From Diplocarpon mali (lineage: Eukaryota > Ascomycota > Leotiomycetes > Helotiales > Drepanopezizaceae), in the NCBI GenBank assembly GCA_024741835.1, contig JAENRP010000008.1:39181-71098 (forward strand): DNA of 31,918 nt, given 5' to 3'. Every line of letters begins with the position of its first letter. Position 1 is the first letter of the stretch. Made by a program: the position numbers and the translations under genes. Below, in pieces: positions 10,886 to 21,039 of the stretch. The notes beneath the pieces are model-generated. The model was not told the DNA's origin. It did not search any database and saw only the letters and a program-made list of their open reading frames with translations.

Positions 10886-12988
10886 ATGAATGACACGGTC
10901 CTGGCCCTTGGCGAACCCGATGTCCCGCAAACAACGTACGATAGCGACGAAAGCTCAGGATCAGCCTACGAAAGCTCAAGTGATGAGCAGAACCCGTCAT
11001 ATGACGAATACGAAAATGAACCTGCTTCAAGAGCAGGTTCGGCGAGGATTCGGCGCAGACGTTTGAGTAAAGCCAGAGGGAATGTTAGGGGAATGAGGAA
11101 TTCGGACCATTCTGAGTCTCAGGGAGGCCGGGCCCCATCCTCAGACCGCGAGGACAAGAACTTCGAGGATGCTGCTGAATGGGCAGCAAACTTTCAGCCA
11201 CCGAGCGTTGAAGACATCAAGACGCCCCCAAGGGGCCGTCGTGCCATGAAGAGCAAAGCCCATAAGCCTGTTAGCAAGAGGAAGGCGCTGAAGCCTGCCT
11301 CAGAGATACGTGTCAAACGTTTGAAAAGCTTCTACAGTAATGAATACCGGGAGATGCTGAACGAAGAGATTCAAGATGCTCAAGCGAGAGCAAATCCGAA
11401 TGTCAAGACGAAGGCAAGCCAGATCGGCTCGTCAGTTTGGTCGGAAGCGGAGAAAAGTTTGTTTTTCATGTCGCTAGATCGGCTTGGACGGGAAAATATA
11501 CGTGGTATAGGAGAGCAGATCGGAACGAAGTCACAGACCCAAGTCCAAGAATATATCATTCTTCTACATAAGGGTATCATGGAAAGGAAAGAAAAGAAAT
11601 ATACACTTCTAACACCCTCAGAGCTTCCTGCCGCAGTTGAGATCAGCGACGAATGTGTTGCTCTGCTGGAACGAGCTGGTGATGCAATCGCTATCCACCA
11701 AGAAGTCGCCGAAGAAAAAGTGGAAAAGACGAAATGGGGTGATTCGTGGCTGATCACAGAAGACGTTGCGCGGTCGATCGAGAAACGGAGAAGAGACGCC
11801 GCTGGGGAGCAAGCCATGGAGGAAGTCCTACCCGCCGCGAATCTGCTGCATCTGCGGACATGGCTCGAGCTGTCCAGACAGATCTTCATGAACCCTGCTG
11901 CTCCTCGAGACGAAGATAACTGGGAAATCATCGCTGAGCCTGGGGAAAGGCCGGCTGTGAGAGCCACAGCCTTTGAAGATTTCCATTCTCTTACCGTCAG
12001 TATCACGAAACGCATCGTGTCCACGGTACTTTATTGCACCATGTCAAGGCTACGAGCCAGAAGCTCAAAAACTACCAAGCACTCAGAAATCACCGTCGGC
12101 GACGTTGAAGCAGCACTTAATATCCTCGGCATGAGAACAAGCAGCAACGAATTCTGGATCGGGTGCGCAAAACGATGCAATCTACAAATCATCGATGACG
12201 GCTCTACCATGACCCATACCGAAGTGGAGGAAGCACTCCGAGAAGAGCTCTTCGAAACAGCTCGGTCACGGTCATGTTCTGTCACTCGTTACGACCAAGC
12301 TAGAGTTACCTCATGGAATGAAGATGTTTACTCCTCGCCATCTGAAATGGATATCGAAAGCACTGACTCCGAATCCGAGTACATACACCTCCTTGGCTCA
12401 GATGAGGGATTCATGAGCAGTCCGTCGGAATCCAGCTCCCTAAACGATGCTCCTGCCCTGAAGCGCAAGATCCACCCCGCCGATGCGGAAGAAGCAGCCG
12501 CAGAGGCCCAGGACGCGCATACCGAAGCATTCGATATGCATGCTAGCCAGGTCGAGGAAATCCGGCTCTGGAATATGCTAAACCAATCAGCTCCATTCGA
12601 ATTCAGCGCCGAGCCAGTCGTAGACCAAGCGCCCAGGCCACCTCAAGATTTTATGGTCGAGAGGGAGAACTGGAGGACGCATTTTGACTATGTCAGTGAG
12701 TGGGAAGTTATGGAGACACCGGTTAGGGAAGAGGAATTTCTAAGGAACAGGATGAGGAGGTCTAGGCTGGTGAAGGGAAGGGCAGCTAGAAATGAGCGCG
12801 GGCGGTCCAATGACGATAAGAGGTTGGTACGTGAGGAGCAAGGGCTTAGGCTTCGGGATGATACGGGTGTCTTTGGTAGATTTGGAGAGGAGCAAGGTGA
12901 TGGTGGCGATGAACCGCCCGACTCAGACCCTGAACAAGCCAGCCTTGACGACCAGTCACAATCCTCTGATGAAGCAATAGCGGCATAA
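10886..12988 (+). CDS. RRN5: Rrn5-like SANT/Myb subunit of the RNA polymerase I upstream activation factor
   Basis: Rrn5 is a subunit of UAF, which with Rrn9, Rrn10, Uaf30 and histones H3/H4 binds the rDNA upstream element and recruits the Pol I machinery. This single-exon gene encodes 700 residues. An acidic/Ser-rich head (1-50) is followed by basic, disordered sequence (50-145). Next come the YREMLNEEI motif (154-162) and a SANT domain at about 182-230 (conserved core VWSEAEKSLFF, LDRLGREN, IGTKSQTQVQEYI). A segment at 363-418 reads like a histone fold, ending in ITVGDVEAALNILGM. A Ser/Asp-rich region (about 475-520) and a conserved-looking Glu/Leu/Trp block, including EEIRLWNMLN, follow. 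The tail is acidic. The SANT plus LHKG pattern matches fungal Rrn5 homologs; a generic SANT chromatin protein is the alternative. It shares its promoter with IRC3 and converges on RSC8. Confidence 0.78.
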   Translation: MNDTVLALGEPDVPQTTYDSDESSGSAYESSSDEQNPSYDEYENEPASRAGSARIRRRRLSKARGNVRGMRNSDHSESQGGRAPSSDREDKNFEDAAEWAANFQPPSVEDIKTPPRGRRAMKSKAHKPVSKRKALKPASEIRVKRLKSFYSNEYREMLNEEIQDAQARANPNVKTKASQIGSSVWSEAEKSLFFMSLDRLGRENIRGIGEQIGTKSQTQVQEYIILLHKGIMERKEKKYTLLTPSELPAAVEISDECVALLERAGDAIAIHQEVAEEKVEKTKWGDSWLITEDVARSIEKRRRDAAGEQAMEEVLPAANLLHLRTWLELSRQIFMNPAAPRDEDNWEIIAEPGERPAVRATAFEDFHSLTVSITKRIVSTVLYCTMSRLRARSSKTTKHSEITVGDVEAALNILGMRTSSNEFWIGCAKRCNLQIIDDGSTMTHTEVEEALREELFETARSRSCSVTRYDQARVTSWNEDVYSSPSEMDIESTDSESEYIHLLGSDEGFMSSPSESSSLNDAPALKRKIHPADAEEAAAEAQDAHTEAFDMHASQVEEIRLWNMLNQSAPFEFSAEPVVDQAPRPPQDFMVERENWRTHFDYVSEWEVMETPVREEEFLRNRMRRSRLVKGRAARNERGRSNDDKRLVREEQGLRLRDDTGVFGRFGEEQGDGGDEPPDSDPEQASLDDQSQSSDEAIAA

Positions 12989-13302
12989 ATTCAGATGGAA
13001 ATATCCAAAGTACCGGTAAATTACTTGAAAGGTAATAAGCTAGAGTAGAGCAGGAGTATTCGTATCAACAACATGCCATAAATAATATAAAGAAGAAATT
13101 CGGGTCATACTATTCTAACTGCCCCAACCCGCAGATTTTAAGAATACACGTTTAAATCAGAGGTAAACGCCTCATGACTTCGGGAGAATTTGACCGAACA
13201 AGTGCAACCAAAGGCACGATACTTCGCAAAGCGTGACCCGATGTCCATATTCAACCCCCAAGACGCCTGGTATGACTGCATTACACCTCGCTCCCGCGAT
13301 CC
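12989..13302. other. Convergent 3' region RRN5 / RSC8
   Basis: 314 bp between two stop codons. An AT-rich stretch with ATAAATAATATAAA at about 13078-13091 on the plus strand is a plausible RRN5 polyadenylation region. No gene is visible. Confidence 0.55.
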
Positions 13303-15440
13303 TCAGATATCGTAGCTCTTTATTGAACCCTCGGCACTGAACGGCTGCACGCTGTTTACCGCTGGGATAGAAGCTTGAAAAGACATCTTCTCCACATTTC
13401 CTCCCATCATCGCATCTTGCGCTGCCTTGAGTCCATCGGTGCCGTTCAATGCTGCTTGTCTCAAACCTTCTTGTGCTTCGCGGACGCGCTTCTTGAATGC
13501 AAGGCGGTCTAGGAACAGTTGCTGGCGACCTCGCTCCAACTCCCGACGTTCGGCTTGAAGGATCTCCTCCATCTCGTTAAACTGCTTGAGTTTTAGTTCC
13601 ATCTTGACGAGTGTAGTATTGACCGCAGCCGACACAAGGCGGGTCATCTCCCGCTCTTCGTGTGAAGCTAGACCCCCAGCTCTTGCGGCAACAGCAGCCA
13701 AGGGAACTGTTGCGAGGGCGTTGAGAGTACTTGTAGTGGTTGTCGTCGTGGTCGTTGTGTGTTGAATGTCAATTTCCATAGAGTTGGCGTTTTCTCTCTC
13801 TTTGCCTTTCTCTGAAGGTTGAGGCTTCTCGAGTGAGTCCCGTAAGCTCTTCTTCAGAGCTTCAACCGACTTTCCCGCGGCAGCAGCGGTTACACTGGGT
13901 TCGGTGAGACCGGCCAGGAACCCAATTACCGACATAACCGGATTATCCGCTCGGCTAAATGGTAGAAGTCCCTGTTGCGAGCCCAGGAGTCCAATGCCTG
14001 TTGACTTGACTGGCTCAGAATCGAGATATTTGTCTTCAATTTCAAATTGCAAGAATTTTATGACACATTCCTCCTTGGTACGTGTTCCGACATGATCTGC
14101 AATCTCCGTCCAATCTTCATCATACTTTTCTAATCCTTCGATGAGCTTCAGAATCTCTCCATCACTCCAAGGGGCGTCACGGTCTGGTATTGTCGAGTAT
14201 TGAGGGTTCTCAATTTTGACGTAGTTAATCACTGACTGATTCGCAGGCATCCGGCCTTCTAGCACACAATTGGGGCAGAGATCGGACCTTGATTTTTCTG
14301 CTTGAGCGTTGTGGTGGTAGACACGAGTGCAATCGATACCGCATGTGTAGCAGTTGACTTTAGTGATGGATGGCTTGACGATATCCTCAAGAGATTTTGC
14401 TTCCGAGCTGCCGTTTGTCATAGGGGTTTCACCGTTTGCCAGCTTTTCAGGAGACTTGGAGCTGACCTTGGTGTCTTTGGCAGTTGGTTCGTAGATGTTG
14501 CGTCCAACCTCGAGGTTCAGGTCGGATTTGGATACGGGCCCAGCAGCCGCTTTGGCATCTGTATCCGCACTATTCTTTCCCTCGGTAACCAGCTTGTCAG
14601 CGGCAGGCTGCCACGGTTGAAGTCCACGAGGCGTATCAGCAATTATCTTGAAATGCCCCGTGAATGGTGGCCCAATGGCGGATGGTCGGGTTTCCGTGTC
14701 AACCTAGATGTGTTAGTAAGAGTAGTAGCAACAGATCAGACAGCCATACTTGGTAGTTAATAAGGCCCCACTGCTCCAAGAATCCATGTACGCGCATAAT
14801 GGCGCATACATCTCCAGCAAGATTTCTTCGGCAAGCTGTGACGGTAAGATATTCAATTGGGTTGATGCGGTACGTATTGATCATAAAGTCCCGATAATCT
14901 TTGTAGATGGCTGGAGTCTTGCTCCGATTCCGGCTGTTGAAAAATTCAGGAAGGGCCTTCCGCTCAATGTTGTTGATCTTGCTCATATCAAACCAAGTGC
15001 TGTAACTCGGAAGGATAATGGAATGGACTTGAGTGTAGAGGTGGTCACGGGCAGCCGCCTCGATGGTAGCCTTAGTCTTCTCCACTGTGCCGTTCTCTCC
15101 GATCACGTCGCCTGTACCGCTCTCTTGACCTGGGACGGTCTCCCCAGCATCGCCCATTTCTTCGTCTTTGATCTCACTTCCTTCGCGTCGAGGTGCATCA
15201 GGTGCATCGAGTGGATTATCAGACACGTTGTTCTTTGCCGCAGACTCATCAGTGGCACTTTCTGCCATCGCAATATCAACTATATAATCCTGTAAGTAAG
15301 TTGCACCGGTTGAAGGAATAAATTGAACTCTTACCAGCGACCCCTCCAGTGGTATCGTCCCCTTGCAGCGGAGGCTGGGCAAGAATTGAGCCTGGATCGC
15401 CGCCCACATCAGAGCCAGAGTTCACCAAGTCATCCTCCAT
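13303..15440 (-). CDS. RSC8: Rsc8/Swi3-like subunit of RSC or SWI/SNF chromatin remodelers
   Basis: A core scaffold of SWI/SNF-family remodelers that acts in the nucleus as a dimer. Exons: 15440-15335, 15279-14750 and 14703-13303. Intron 2 (14749-14704) has a CTAAC branch point and joins INYQ to VDTETRP, a highly conserved junction. The 678-residue product has an acidic N-terminus and a SWIRM domain at about 120-212 (HSIILPSYSTWFDMSKI to FLEQWGLINYQ). It then has PPFTGHF and ADTPRGLQPW, and a ZZ-type zinc finger at about 329-358 (C330, C333, C337, C355, C358). A SANT domain at about 391-435 (PWSDGEILKLIEGLEKY, WTEIADHVGTRTKEEC) and a C-terminal coiled coil at about 560-615 complete it. A run of nine threonines lies near residue 525. 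The first intron is ambiguous: two in-frame acceptors (exon starting at 15279 or 15261) compete with an upstream TTACAG that would frameshift. Translation could alternatively begin at MAESATDES (15268). The gene is divergent from ETFA. Confidence 0.93.
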
Positions 15441-15844
15441 GATTGAAGTTTATGCAATGTAGAGCAATGTGAATTGTCGCAAAGAGTCTTAGATCAGGGA
15501 GCGTGTGTGTTTTGCGCCAAACAGCTAGGGGAAGTTTGGAAAGGGTGCAATATTCAAGCGTCTGTGATAAATCCGCGAGATTTTGTATGCCTCCAAAGGA
15601 ATTCCAGTAAGGCGACAGTATTGGGGGTGGAGACGTGTGCACACACGAGTTGCCTCTCATCGATGAACTGAAGCTTGTCGCGATGTTCTGTCGCGGAACA
15701 CTACAACATGCCAAGATATGTTCACGTGATATGAATGACTAATGACTCTTCCCTCCAGCGTTTCCCCGCCGTCTAAGTGCCTCGGATATTATAGGATCTG
15801 ATGATGTGCGTGCTCTCCCTCCCATCATTCCTCCCCCAGTCGCC
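15441..15844. other. Bidirectional promoter region, RSC8 / ETFA
   Basis: 404 bp between divergent start codons, containing both leaders. An in-frame upstream ATG for ETFA at 15806 lies within it. No clear TATA or ACGCG cluster is visible. Confidence 0.55.
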
Positions 15845-16939
15845 ATGATTTCAAGGTCAGGAACCTCTGTAGTACGCCATGTGCGGACACAATTAAGAAT
15901 AAAATCAGGTTCTTCTGCATCACAGCCTGCCCTTGCACGGTTACTCTCATCACTAGCTGTCCTGGAGCAAAAGGGTGGGAAACTCAATAATGGCTCTTTG
16001 GGCGCAGTAACCGCTGCAAAGAAGCTGGGGGGATCAGTTACAGCATTTGTCGCTGGTGGGAACATTATAGAGGTTGCAGAGGCAGCCTCTAAGGTCTCAG
16101 GCATTGAGAAGGTTGTTTCTGTCGACAATGCTGCGTATGAGAAGGTACAGTGAACAGATCATCTTGTTCTACTGATACTGATATATCAGCAGCAACTACC
16201 AGAGAACTATGCCCCATTGCTGGTGGAGAACATCAAAAAGGGAGGATATACACACATCATAATGGGCCATACAGCATTTGGAAAGAGCTTGATGCCTCGC
16301 GTTGCAGCACTACTCGATGTCCAGCAAATATCCGACATCACAGGCATTGAAAACGAGCACACCTTTGTTCGTCCCATCTACGCAGGAAATGCAATTGCAA
16401 CTGTTGAGTCCTCCGATAACATCAAGATCATTACAATCCGGGGGACTGCATTCGCCCCAGCTGAGGCAGAGGGAGGTTCCGCCTCCATCGAGGATGGGTC
16501 CGATCCGAAGGCTGACAGCACCACGGAATGGGTATCTGAGAACCTTGCCAAATCAGATAGACCTGATTTAGCAACGGCTGGCAAGATTGTGTCTGGCGGG
16601 AGAGGACTAAAGTCAAAGGAGGAGTTTGACGGGATCATGTTGCCACTTGCAGATGCTCTGGGAGCAGCTGTTGGTGCTTCGAGAGCAGCTGTTGACAGCG
16701 GCTATGCCGACAACAGCTTGCAAGTCGGACAGACTGGAAAGGTTGTGGCACCGCAGCTTTACCTCTGCGCAGGTATCTCTGGTGCCATCCAGCATCTGGC
16801 AGGAATGAAGGATAGCAAGGTCATTGCAGCGATCAACAAGGACGCTGATGCACCTATCTTCCAAGTCGCCGATGTTGGGCTAGTTGGAGATTTGTTCGAT
16901 AAGGTGCCAGAGCTTACAGAGAAGCTAGGCAAGCAGTAA
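15845..16939 (+). CDS. ETFA: Electron transfer flavoprotein alpha subunit, mitochondrial
   Basis: The ETF alpha/beta dimer binds FAD. It carries electrons from acyl-CoA and other matrix dehydrogenases to ETF:ubiquinone oxidoreductase. Exon 1 is 15845-16144. A 45- or 48-nt intron begins at 16145 (GTACAG) and ends at one of two adjacent CAGs, so exon 2 starts at 16190 or 16193. The product is 349 or 348 residues. The N-terminus ([18 protein letters not shown]) is a basic mitochondrial presequence. An in-frame ATG at 15806 would add the Pro-rich MRALPPIIPPPVA, which is a poorer start. The N-terminal Rossmann-like domain includes ALAVLE-type start ([22 protein letters not shown], in part) and [22 protein letters not shown]. 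The C-terminal FAD domain contains [50 protein letters not shown] and [20 protein letters not shown], the family signature. It is full length and convergent with ARH1. Confidence 0.97.
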
Positions 16940-16970
16940 TTACAGATGTATTATGACAGAATTGCCACGT
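16940..16970. other. 31-bp gap between convergent stop codons (ETFA / ARH1)
   Basis: Only 31 bp separate the ETFA and ARH1 stop codons, which is too short for two independent 3' UTRs. Each transcript very probably runs antisense into the other gene's coding end. Confidence 0.8.
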
Positions 16971-18631
16971 CTAGCCGAGAACCTGTAGCATATCATGCAC
17001 TTTTGTGAATTTCTCCCTCACTTTGCCGTTCTTCTGGCCAGCAGCTTTTTCAGCAGCGTCAATCTTCTTCCAGTCTTTCCAGCTGACCCTCCTGCAGCCT
17101 CGCTTCTCTGCTTCAACCTTCACTGCTTCCCAACCTGCATGATGCCTCTGGTCATTACCCATGAACTGACTTTGAGAAAACCAGTCCTCTGCAATGGATT
17201 CTGCTGTTTCAAACGCGTCGTTCATTGTGCTTGCAATCACACCAGTAGGCCCACGCTTGACCCACCCAGCACAATACATACCCGGAAGATGCTTCGCCCG
17301 CGTGTCGTCTGTCCAGTCCGCACTATCATCAACAACACGGCCAAGATGATCATTCGGGATCATGCCCAACCGATCGTCAAACGGAATTCCCAGCTCCTGA
17401 AACTCGGGAAGAGCCTCTGCTTTGTACCCGATCGAGCGGAAAGCCAGCGCAGCAGGGATATCGACGACCTCGTCCGTTCCGACAGCTTTGGCATTCAGGG
17501 CAAAGGTGTCTGGCTCGAGATTGGTCCGTCTGAACGACATGCTTCCCAAGCGAGTTGGAGATGTTGTGGTAGGATTAAAGGATGTCGGGGACAAACAGAA
17601 GTCAAAGGACCAGGACTTGGCAGCCGTCGATACCGAGGCCCCTGAGCCCTTTTTGAGAACTTCCATGATTCGCTTGGTCGGTCTCGGCAACATGCTGATA
17701 TCCTCTGGGATGAGCGATTTGTCGACTGGGTGGAAAGCCGCTGATGGGAACTTCATGAGTTCCCTCACTTCTTTAATAGTGAATGCACCCTGATACGTTC
17801 AGCTCTGAAACCCTATCAGACGGTATGGACTGGACTCACTTGCATAGGACCCCGTCTGCCCACAACACGCACTCTGTTCACCTTACTCTTCTTCAACGTC
17901 TCCATAGCATTACTCGTGATATCGGTCTTCTCCAAGACATCAGGGTCTTGCAACAGAATACGTGCTACATCCAGAGCAACGTTTCCTTGCCCGATAACCA
18001 CTGCCTCTTCGCCCTGAGTCAAATCTGGCGCCAGGTCCGAATACTCTGGCAGTCCATTATACCATCCGACAAATGCTCGAGCAGAGTAGATCCCCTTTAA
18101 GGATTCTTCCCCATCGATACCCAGAGCCCGGTCTCGAGAAGCTCCGTACGCAAACAGTATCGCGTCGTAATGGGGCAGCAGCGTTCGGAGGGGAAGGGCA
18201 CCCTGCTGGTTTCCGATGGAGATATTTCCGATGAAGTTGAATCTGGCTGACGCAGCGACCTCTTCGAATCTGGCCTGACAGTTCTATGGCGTTGTGTTAG
18301 TCTGGATGTCTATGTCCAGATTGCAGATCGAACGGACTTTGACCTCAGGATGATCAGGAGCAACACCGAACCGCACCAGCCCAAATGGAACAGGCAAATG
18401 CTCGTACATATCCACCACCGAATCGCCAATCTTCGACATTACTTTGTACGCGGTATAGAATCCAGCAGGTCCGGACCCGATGACGGCCATTCGAAATGGT
18501 CTCCCATCATGGGTAGGTGCTTTCGCCGCATAAGCCCTCTGCTGTCCATTGATGGGCGTAAATCGTGATGTTGCTCTCTTCAAGGGGTTCGCATATCTCG
18601 TGCAGACCCAGGTTCTCGTAACTCTCTCCAT
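16971..18631 (-). CDS. ARH1: NADPH:adrenodoxin/ferredoxin oxidoreductase, mitochondrial
   Basis: Arh1 is a mitochondrial FAD enzyme that passes electrons from NADPH to the [2Fe-2S] ferredoxin (Yah1) for Fe-S cluster and heme A synthesis. Exons: 18631-18338, 18283-17840 and 17789-16971 (introns of 54 and 50 nt), giving 518 residues. The first 35 residues are Arg-rich and lack acids apart from one Glu, as expected for a presequence. Motifs are FAD-binding GSGPAG (52-57), PVPFGLVRFGVAPDHPEVK ending exon 1, and NCQARFEEVA starting exon 2. Further motifs are LPLRTLLPHYDAILFAYGAS, ARAFVGWYNG, the NADPH-binding GQGNVALDVARI (about 196-207) and VVGRRGPMQ|GAFTIKEVREL across the second junction. Toward the C-terminus GMYCAGWVKRGPTGVIASTM is the expected FAD/NADP segment. 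Conservation fixes both junctions even though the intron 1 donor is GTCCGT, off consensus. The gene is complete. It shares a 259-bp promoter region with the membrane-protein gene. Confidence 0.96.
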
Positions 18632-18890
18632 TTCTAATTCTACACGCCATCTTGACGCTTTGCGGAGTCCACTAGCTCGTTATCTTAATCCTTATCGGAT
18701 GAACCCCCCCCCCTGCAAGCGTGCGTTGCCATAGCAAACTAGATCCGAGCATCAAATCAACAAATCCCCTCCACACCCGAGCAGTCCCTGCAAAATCCAA
18801 GCTTCCCTGTTCTTACCTCAAAATACCATATTCCTTGTCGCAGTGATCAGTTGTTCACTTCTCTCCTCCTCCTCGTCATCTCTACACATA
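18632..18890. other. Bidirectional promoter region, ARH1 / four-helix membrane protein
   Basis: 259 bp between divergent start codons. It holds a homopolymer of ten C at 18704-18713 and a pyrimidine-rich stretch with CTCCTCCTCC at about 18861-18875, just upstream of the plus-strand ATG. No TATA box is evident. Confidence 0.6.
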
Positions 18891-20743
18891 ATGGGTGTCC
18901 GACCTCCGTATCTCTACGATGCGATCAAGACAGAGGGACCTCGGTCTCCATACCACGAATTCGACCCCAAGGCTGTTACTCGCGCAAGCAATACACCCAA
19001 GCCTCGTCGACCAAAGCATGAAGGCCCGTTGGTGTCTTTCAACCAACATCCAGAGTACGTTATCATGTTCACAAGTTGAGTACGGTATCTACTAACCATA
19101 GCTCACAGCTCCTACCTTGTCATGCCTTACGGAGCGTCGAACGCAATCGCCATGAGATCAAGCGTCAAGCAGTGGGTGAAATGGATGCGCATCATACAAT
19201 GGGTCTTGAGATGCCTGGAGTTGATCGCTGCTCTGGGATTACTGGTCTTGATGATCCTGATCAAAGGCGTTGATATCTCTACCGGCTGGATCTTGAGAAT
19301 AGCAGTATGTCGAAAACATGTCAGGACCTGCTCCAAACTGATTCCCTCTAGCCCGGGATCGCGGTGCTTCATACATTCTACGGCGTCTACCATCTTGCTC
19401 GCAAACCATCTGGACGTACTCCCGCATCGTCGGCATCTTACATGCTCTTCGCCTCTTTCTTTGACGCATCGATCGCTCCATTCTACGCCTTCGGTGCTTT
19501 CGTAGCCATGACTCAAAACGATGGCTGGAAGACCATTGTATCCAATGCCTCTCTGATCCAGCCCTTCAGTAAGAGCGTATTCTACATCGCTTCAGTCGGC
19601 GGCGGTCTACACCTTTTCTCTCTGGCAATAGGTCTCTACCTCGCCGTAACCTTCCATAAAATCACCAAACTACCCCCAGACATGAACCCTTTGGAAGACA
19701 ACCTTACTGCACGCCACAAACGCCAAAAAGCTTCTACCTCAACAGTCACCACCTGCACGTCCGAGAAACGCCTGTCCAGCCCCATGGAAAGCAAGCGAGC
19801 CTCGGGAGCCGCTTATGAAGATCTCTATCGGCCTCCCACGATCCCCTTCTTTCATACGCGTACGCAATCCACCAACTCCTCCTCAACCTACAGGTCAACC
19901 CCTTCGCCATCGCGAGATTCCTGGGCGGACCCCAGAAGACAGAACCAAGCAGCGCCTAGTAATCGCTCCTCCATGCCTTCCGACCAATTCGGGCGCAACT
20001 CGGGCGCCTCATTTACCTCGGTCCCAAAACTTCCATACGGCGAGAACAACCTCTCTGGTAGTACTTTTGCCTCGCCTCTCAAGCAAGAATCCTACGCCGA
20101 ACTCGAAAGCCCCCATCGCTCTTCGCACTCGAGCCCACCCTCCTCGCCCCCAAAACGCACTTCCTACACCGAAGTCCCCACGAGCGACGCCACCTCTCTC
20201 CACTCAACGACAAGAACAAGCACGACCTCCCCCTGGTTCGCCGCCGACTCCATGAGCAAAGCCCGCACGCGCTCTTCACCCGGCAAAAAGCCCATTGCGC
20301 ACTACCAGCCCCTCCACCAGAGCCACGACTCCCTCTCGGAGAACATCAGCTACGACGTCGCCAGCGACTACGGCTCGACCTACGACCACCACGCGTATAC
20401 ACACGACTGGCCGCTGGGCGAGAGCAGGAGCAGCGGCGATATCGCCGATACGCCGATCGAGAGGCTGAGGGACAGGGAACTGGTACCGCGGCCGCTGAGC
20501 ACGGCCAGCCAGAAGAACCAGACGTTGAGCGACAAAGCGAAGGAGTACGGGGAGCTGAAGCCCGGCACGCCGCCGATCATGGTGGGTTCGAGTCGAGGTC
20601 GACAGGTTTCCTCCGGCAATGACCTGGGCCACGGTTTCGGATCGCTCATGGGTCGCCGGGACGTGAGCGGCAAGGTTGCTGAGGAGGGACGTGGCGGTGG
20701 TGCGGGCTGGGGGACGCGGTTGCGGAGAGTGAGTGGGCTGTGA
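18891..20743 (+). CDS. Four-transmembrane protein with long disordered cytoplasmic tail, function unknown
   Basis: Exons: 18891-19054, 19109-19304 and 19352-20743, giving 583 residues. Intron 1 (54 nt, GTACGT) carries a perfect TACTAAC branch point at 19090-19096. Intron 2 (47 nt) starts GTATGT. The frame is fixed by the junctions HP|DSYLVMPYG and WILRIA|PGIAVLHTFYG. Residues 1-80 are soluble. Four hydrophobic segments follow at about 83-106, 113-135, 148-172 and 196-220, a spacing like MARVEL-type or other fungal 4-TM proteins, though no diagnostic motif is present. There is no cleavable signal peptide. The remaining 360 residues are rich in Ser, Pro and Thr with many SP/TP sites, which suggests a phosphorylated, disordered tail. 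I recognise no named family. A plasma-membrane or septal role would be a guess. It converges on PMS1; a plus-strand AATAAA at 21026-21031 may be its poly(A) signal. Confidence 0.82.
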
Positions 20744-21039
20744 GTTTCCGATCTATCCCGAGCGATCAACGGCCGCTTGGCAACATGTATATTCGCCAGG
20801 CAGCGGGACGGGGGAGTTGTGTTCTTGGGGCCATTTGGTTGATATGTTCGTTTCTCGGCGTATGGAATGTGCAAGTGTACGCCGGATGGAGGGCAGACTA
20901 TGTATGGTTTTGGGTATCTGGAAGAGGCAGCGAGGTGCTGTTCTGTACAAATATCAAGGAAAATGAGACGAGATTGACAGCTGTACCCAAAAGTGCCGTT
21001 CCCCGGAATCGCCGAGCAGGATGTAAATAAACAACACGC
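20744..21039. other. Convergent 3' region, membrane protein / PMS1
   Basis: 296 bp. AATAAA at 21026-21031 (+) lies only nine bases from the PMS1 stop, so the plus-strand transcript likely extends into the PMS1 3' coding end. Nothing else is seen. Confidence 0.5.

Noticed and set aside
11380..12024. 214-codon minus-strand frame
   Set aside because: It is antisense to the RRN5 SANT-domain region, with no recognisable domain.
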